Source of the DNA: Diphasiastrum complanatum
Lineage: Eukaryota; Streptophyta; Lycopodiopsida; Lycopodiales; Lycopodiaceae
Length of the DNA stretch: 64,000 bases
Direction of reading: 5' to 3'
Assembly (NCBI GenBank): GCA_029204225.1
Contig: CM055108.1
Location: 582,217-646,216, forward strand
Positions 59,458 to 64,000 of the stretch are shown in pieces. Numbering within the stretch: position 1 is the stretch's first letter; the number at the start of each line of letters is the position of its first letter. A program made the position numbers and the translations under genes. The notes under the pieces were generated by a model, which made no database searches, was not told the DNA's origin, and saw only the letters and a program-made list of their open reading frames with translations.

Positions 59458-60677
59458 TGTTGTAAAGCTACCTTTACAAGCTTTACTTCCGGCGCCATCG
59501 GCGCCAGCTATGTCCTCGGCGCCAGCAGCGCCCCTGTTGCTCCCGGCGCCACTGTGACCAGAATCCAGCCGGCGCCAAGTTCCTATGGCTGAAAATCTTT
59601 GATCGGTTCTAGCGAAGTCCAGAGAGCTCAGATCGATGTGCAATCACCTCACACGATCTAGGCATGATTAAAGGAAGCCTGGGGATCAATAAAATCTAGA
59701 GAGAGAAAATGACTTTCTAGAAAGAGAAAATCCTAGAGAGAGAGAAAACGTGCTTTACCAGCTTGGGTAGAGTGCTTGGTATGAGGGGGGGGTGCCGAAT
59801 CACACCAATACTATAGGGGAGTGCGGGTTGCGACTCAGGGCGAGCTCCAACCAAGTCTCAGCCTCCCTTGCTGGAATGTTGTCATGGCTCTCGCCTTAGC
59901 ATGCTAGCGCCCCGGAGACTAGGGTCGGTCACACACTTGAAATGTAACCTTCTCAAATTTATCAATAAAGTGGGATTTTCCTCAAACTGACTCTGATTAC
60001 CTTCTGGGTTTCAGTGTTCGGTAAAAGCGCCAGTTGTAAGGCCGCTTTCAAAATTTTTAACTTGGCACATAGCTGAGGGTCGTATCCCGGGACGCCAGCG
60101 GTATGCCGTCGGGACCATTCGGTCCGTGGCGCCAGCGGTATGCTGTCGGGACCATTTGGTCCAAGAACTGGTTGTTTCCATATCTGTCGCGGCTTGTGGT
60201 TCTGAGTGTTCCTTGCATGAACGTGAATGGGTTAAGCTCTTGGGGAACGGGCTCTAACCTGTCGGCTGAGTTGGATGGCTTGCTTGGGTGGATGTTACCT
60301 GTTTATGGCTGTCCAGTCTGGCGTGGCGCCAGGTTGGCTTCCAGCGCTCGTGACGAAGCTTTCAGTTGGTTAAGTCTGATGTAAGTCAGACCGCTTGCTT
60401 GGAATGGATGTTACTCGTCTGTAACGAAGCTTCGAGTTGGTTAAGTTTGATGTATGTCGGGCGGCTTGCTTGGAGGGAAGTCACCCACGTCGGGACCCCC
60501 GATCTGGCATGGCGCCAGGTTGGATCTCAATGTTGGTTTTCGGAACTTCAAGTTGGTTAAGTCTGATCGTTGTTGGCGAGTTGGCTGCTTGTATGTCAAG
60601 TGGGTTTGGATGGCAAGAGTTGAAGGCTGGGAAGCTAAGTCGTGGTTCCCAGCTCCCTTTGGGATGCCTGCGCTACA
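59458..60677 (+). repeat. Solo LTR of the 18-22 kb non-autonomous family
   Basis: 1220 bases from TGTTGTAAAG to GCGCTACA, the same LTR as at 18241-19457 and 21225-22447 but in the other orientation. It is flanked by a perfect 5-bp duplication GTGAG (59453-59457 and 60678-60682). No primer site or internal sequence follows, so it arose by LTR-LTR recombination. Confidence 0.96.
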
Positions 60678-61531
60678 GTGAGGCATAAGCTGATCCCTCC
60701 CAATGACCATTACCTACTATGTACTAGAATTAGGCATAGTTGTAGTATTACCCAAAGTTGTTGGCACCTAGCAATGCCATCCATTTTCTTTTCTCATCCG
60801 AAAACACAATTATTATTAATACTAGCATCCAAACCGAACTGGACCAAAGCATGTTTGCACCTGGGTCCTGACTCCTGAACTGGTCTTATGCTAAATCACA
60901 CATAGGTCGACGTATGCGTTGTACGCCCCCCATACTCCCCTCCCAATTTTCAGCCACCGGCTCCTAGGTCCCAGCACCTGAGAAACGGCTCCTAGCTCCT
61001 GGGCACAGGGACTCAGCTCCCTACACCTGACACCTGGAGCACCACCTGACAGTCACCAGATTATCCATAAGCAAATGGGGGAGTTGTCAAGTGAGCCATA
61101 TAATTGGAAACTCCTCATTGACTTGCATGTATGTGTGCCCAATTGCGACAACAGCATGCGGGTGGTGCCGGAGAAAAGCTAGGTGCCGACATATGGGGCA
61201 TAGGTGGGCACCTGTACGCGGGACATGTGGGGCCGCTAGTACGCGTGCGGGTGTGCCTAGGAGCCGAAACATGTTGGGTCGTTGTTGCCTGGTTGTCGGC
61301 TCTTCAGCATACGGAGTAGTATGAGGCGGGGGTACAGCCATGTTTATGTCTGTGCGCAATGTATCTCCATGCCCTAAATTTGACTGGAGTCTAGACTTTT
61401 GATGTAATATAATATGCTCCCATTTAGAGTCTTAGATCACCCTTAGAGGCTAGGTCAACTTAAAAGTGACCCCTCTTATATTAGCCCATGATAATCTAAT
61501 ATATTTCTTCTCAAATGATTTGGTTCCACCA

Positions 61532-61555
61532 CCCCCCCCCCCCCCCCCCCCCCCC
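61532..61555. repeat. Poly-C run (24)
   Basis: An uninterrupted C homopolymer. Its length may be unreliable in the assembly. Confidence 0.9.
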
Positions 61556-61666
61556 AAGACCCTAGGGTCATACAATGCACATTTTATTTTTAATAATTGG
61601 CCAATAGAGCAAAATTTGTGAGAATCACTACTATTGAGACCTTCATGGCTTAATTTGGTCTCTCAT

Positions 61667-62041
61667 TATGAAATAAAAATTATTGGTTTCATTATTTAAA
61701 TAAACAATAAAACCAACCCACATCATTGGTCAATGTATAAGCAATTAATTAAAGTCACAACATGATCTCTTCATTAACCAAAAGATGTCTATCTTCATAG
61801 CCAGCCTTGCAGTTTGACAACCGTATTGACCGTCAAGAACCATCTTGGCCGTAAAATACAGGCGTCCTAAAAATTTGGTCGTCATAGTAGACAAGGCACA
61901 TACAATTTATGAAATAATAATTATTGGTTTCATTATTTAAATAAGCAATAAAATTAACCTACATCATTGGTCAATGTATAAGCAATTAATTAAAGTCACA
62001 ACATGATCTCTTCATTAACCAAAAAATGTCTATGTTCATAG
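61667..62041. repeat. 134-bp direct repeat, 240 bp apart
   Basis: Block 61667-61800 recurs at 61907-62041 with about ten differences. The shared core includes ACATCATTGGTCAATGTATA and CATGATCTCTTCATTAACC. Confidence 0.9.
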
Positions 62042-63479
62042 TATTTGTTCAGGGAACTCATCACTGCTTGCCATGAACCTATAATCCATTGCAAAAAGCC
62101 TATCATATTTATAATTCACCTACCAAGAAAATTTTTGTACGTTCCCATAACCCACATGTTTGAGCCCTTATAGGTTATGAGCCTATCAAATATTAAACTG
62201 TAGGTTTCTATTTTCATATAAAGTTTTTATGGTTTAAGATTTTTGAAATAATTAGTTTGGCTCTAGGCTATAATACATTCTTTGAGTGGCCCATAATAAA
62301 GTGTTAATAAAGTGCATGCCATTTTACTTCTTTTTAAATACAAAAGTTATACAAGTATTTATTAATCATTATTAAATTCTAATTCATCATTCTAATGTGC
62401 ACCCAATGGGTGATGGTTTTAAATCTCAAGAAATACTGGATCATCAAAATACTAAAAATTCTAGATCTCAATGCTAGAAACTTAAATCGTTCATACAAAT
62501 ACTATAAAATGCTAGAAATACTAGTTCTCAACACTAAAAACCCCTCTCTTTGCTTTTTGTTTGTTGATTCCTTATTATTCTCTTCCTTTAGAATTTCTTG
62601 AACTTATTCAAGAACGTTTTGCATATAACCAAATAATTAACTACTATTATCATATCCCAAATGTGTATTCATAAAAAGATCTTTAACCACATAAAATCTC
62701 AATTTCTTTCATGACCTTTTGCAATAATCTTTACGATTCTTTACAAGTGTTTTACAAGTTCTTACGGTCCTTTTTACAGCTTATTATGGCTTCTTTTACG
62801 GCCTACCTTCAATCTTATTTCATATGTTTTCGTAACTTTCCTCTACCCTCTCCATTTCCGAACTAGGCCAAAAGTTTAATCAATAACCTTCTAAGGGTCT
62901 ATGCACTCCAATTAAAGCATGTGGAGTAGTGCATAATGATTGACAACTTTTATGCATGCTGAGGAGATCAAAAGTAATTGAATGAGGATAATGATCGTGG
63001 TCCTAGAAGAAATGATCCTAGGCTCCAGGGGTCTATATATACCTACAAGAACTCGCCCTCCTCCACTTCTAGATTCCAGTTTTCAATTGTCAGAAACCTC
63101 TCCTCTCATGTATTCAATCATCGTAGTTGATTGGGAATTGACTTTCACATTCTTCTTAGTTGAGTGGTTTGGCTCCACAACACCCTTTTTGACGCATGTA
63201 ATATGATCTTAGGGATCTACAATCTTTATAGCGGCATCAAAGCCTGGCTTTGCATCAATTAAAAAGTAGAAACTCTTTTTGTTTTTTTGCAACTTTTTGA
63301 TAGTATCTCCTGTTGGAATTTAATCTAACTCCTACTCATCCCAACAGCTCTCCTTCCTTCTCTAAGTTTTACTCTCTCAAATGTAACTTGCAGAAAATGA
63401 ACTGTTTTTAAACAGTATGCATTTTGGAACTAATTGTCGCTACAGTCTGGTTTTTTACTCGCATTTTTGCACAGTCGAA

Positions 63480-63800
63480 AAAATGCAAAAAAAAACCCGA
63501 CACTGTTTTTACACTAAGTTTTCTGACAGGCGACACTGCAGTTTTATACGGGTTTATACACGCGAAAAACCCGACACTGCAGTTTTACATGTTTTCAACA
63601 GGAAAAAAAAAAAGCAAAAAATCCGACATTGTGTTTTTACACGGGTTTTCTAACAGGCGAAAAAATGCGACACTTGTCGTACAAAAGCCGAAGGTGTCCT
63701 ACAGGTAAAAGACAATGTCCTACAAATCTCGAAGGTGTCTTCCAAACGCCGAAGGTGTCTTACAAATCCCGAAGGCTGCCCTCAGGTAAAGGAAACTGCC
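63480..63800. repeat. Two adjoining short tandem arrays
   Basis: 63480-63670 holds about three units of 60-70 bases built on AAAACCCGACACTG...TTTTACAC and TTTTCTGACAGGCG. 63680-63790 holds shorter units based on CGAAGGTGTCTTACAAATC. Open frames through both are repeat-driven. Confidence 0.7.
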
Positions 63801-64000
63801 AAAAGGCCAAGGAGTCTCGCATTTCCAATCTGCCAAACATACACAGTGTCACTATCAGACCAGAAAGCCTTCACGCTCCATCAACGAACTAATCCACTAA
63901 TCAGTTTTACAGTTGTCTTGTAATTATAAAGTTAAGCTAGTACAAGATTCTTCAGCTGATATGTATGTATACATGTAATTGAGCAAGGGCATAACAAGAT

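Larger units (their letters stand above)
60683..63400. other. Intergenic DNA with direct repeats
   Basis: No recognisable gene. It contains repeated CTCCTAGGTCCC/CTCCTAGCTCCT-type words near 60960-61030, a 24-base poly-C run, and a 134-bp direct repeat. Confidence 0.6.

Overview
The window is nuclear DNA of a land plant, most likely a large-genome, repeat-rich, seed-free plant such as a fern. The plant assignment rests on spliced genes of plant-specific families (a MIP1-type leucine-zipper/DUF547 protein and the gamete nuclear-fusion protein GEX1), Ty1/copia and chromodomain Ty3/gypsy retrotransposons primed by initiator tRNA-Met, and long AG/GT microsatellites. The fern suggestion is inference from intron and repeat style and was not tested.

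Layout. 0.9-14.8 kb: a plus-strand MIP1/DUF547 gene whose 5' end is not visible. Its last intron (about 9.7 kb) holds gypsy debris, a LINE-like 3' tail, a minus-strand 5'-truncated copia element with a duplicated LTR/PPT junction, and a UIM-protein pseudogene fragment. 17.4-29.7 kb: a three-level nest. A minus-strand gypsy chromovirus remnant has a plus-strand member of the same family inserted in its 3' LTR. That inner element in turn carries a minus-strand non-autonomous LTR element in its leader. Target-site duplications (TSDs) of 5 bp are visible for both insertions. 29.7-35.7 kb: two decayed copia elements and a gypsy integrase fragment. 36.1-40.7 kb: a tRNA-like SINE head, a minisatellite of about 8 units, and GEX1. 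The minisatellite unit carries the GEX1 start codon and signal-peptide core. 42.2-46.1 kb: an AT-rich block on the minus strand with a PIF1-like helicase pseudogene, a spliced gene of unknown family whose last exon overlaps a GIY-YIG nuclease frame, and a possible tiny spliced gene of 39 codons. 46.4-48.8 kb: LINE-like pieces and very long (GA)n tracts. 49-53.7 kb: AT-rich intergenic DNA with little recognisable. 53.8-57.8 kb: a minus-strand two-exon TPR-CHAT protein gene. 58-64 kb: GA-rich repeats, a MITE-like inverted repeat, a solo LTR of the 18-22 kb non-autonomous family with perfect TSD, and direct and tandem repeats.

Host genes. MIP1/DUF547, GEX1 and TPR-CHAT look intact at the level of reading frame and splice phase. 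My hand-built exon chains give 677, 633 and 1282 residues without internal stops. The autonomous-type retroelements all carry stops or frameshifts. All exon borders are read by eye from GT-AG signals and frame continuity, without transcript data.
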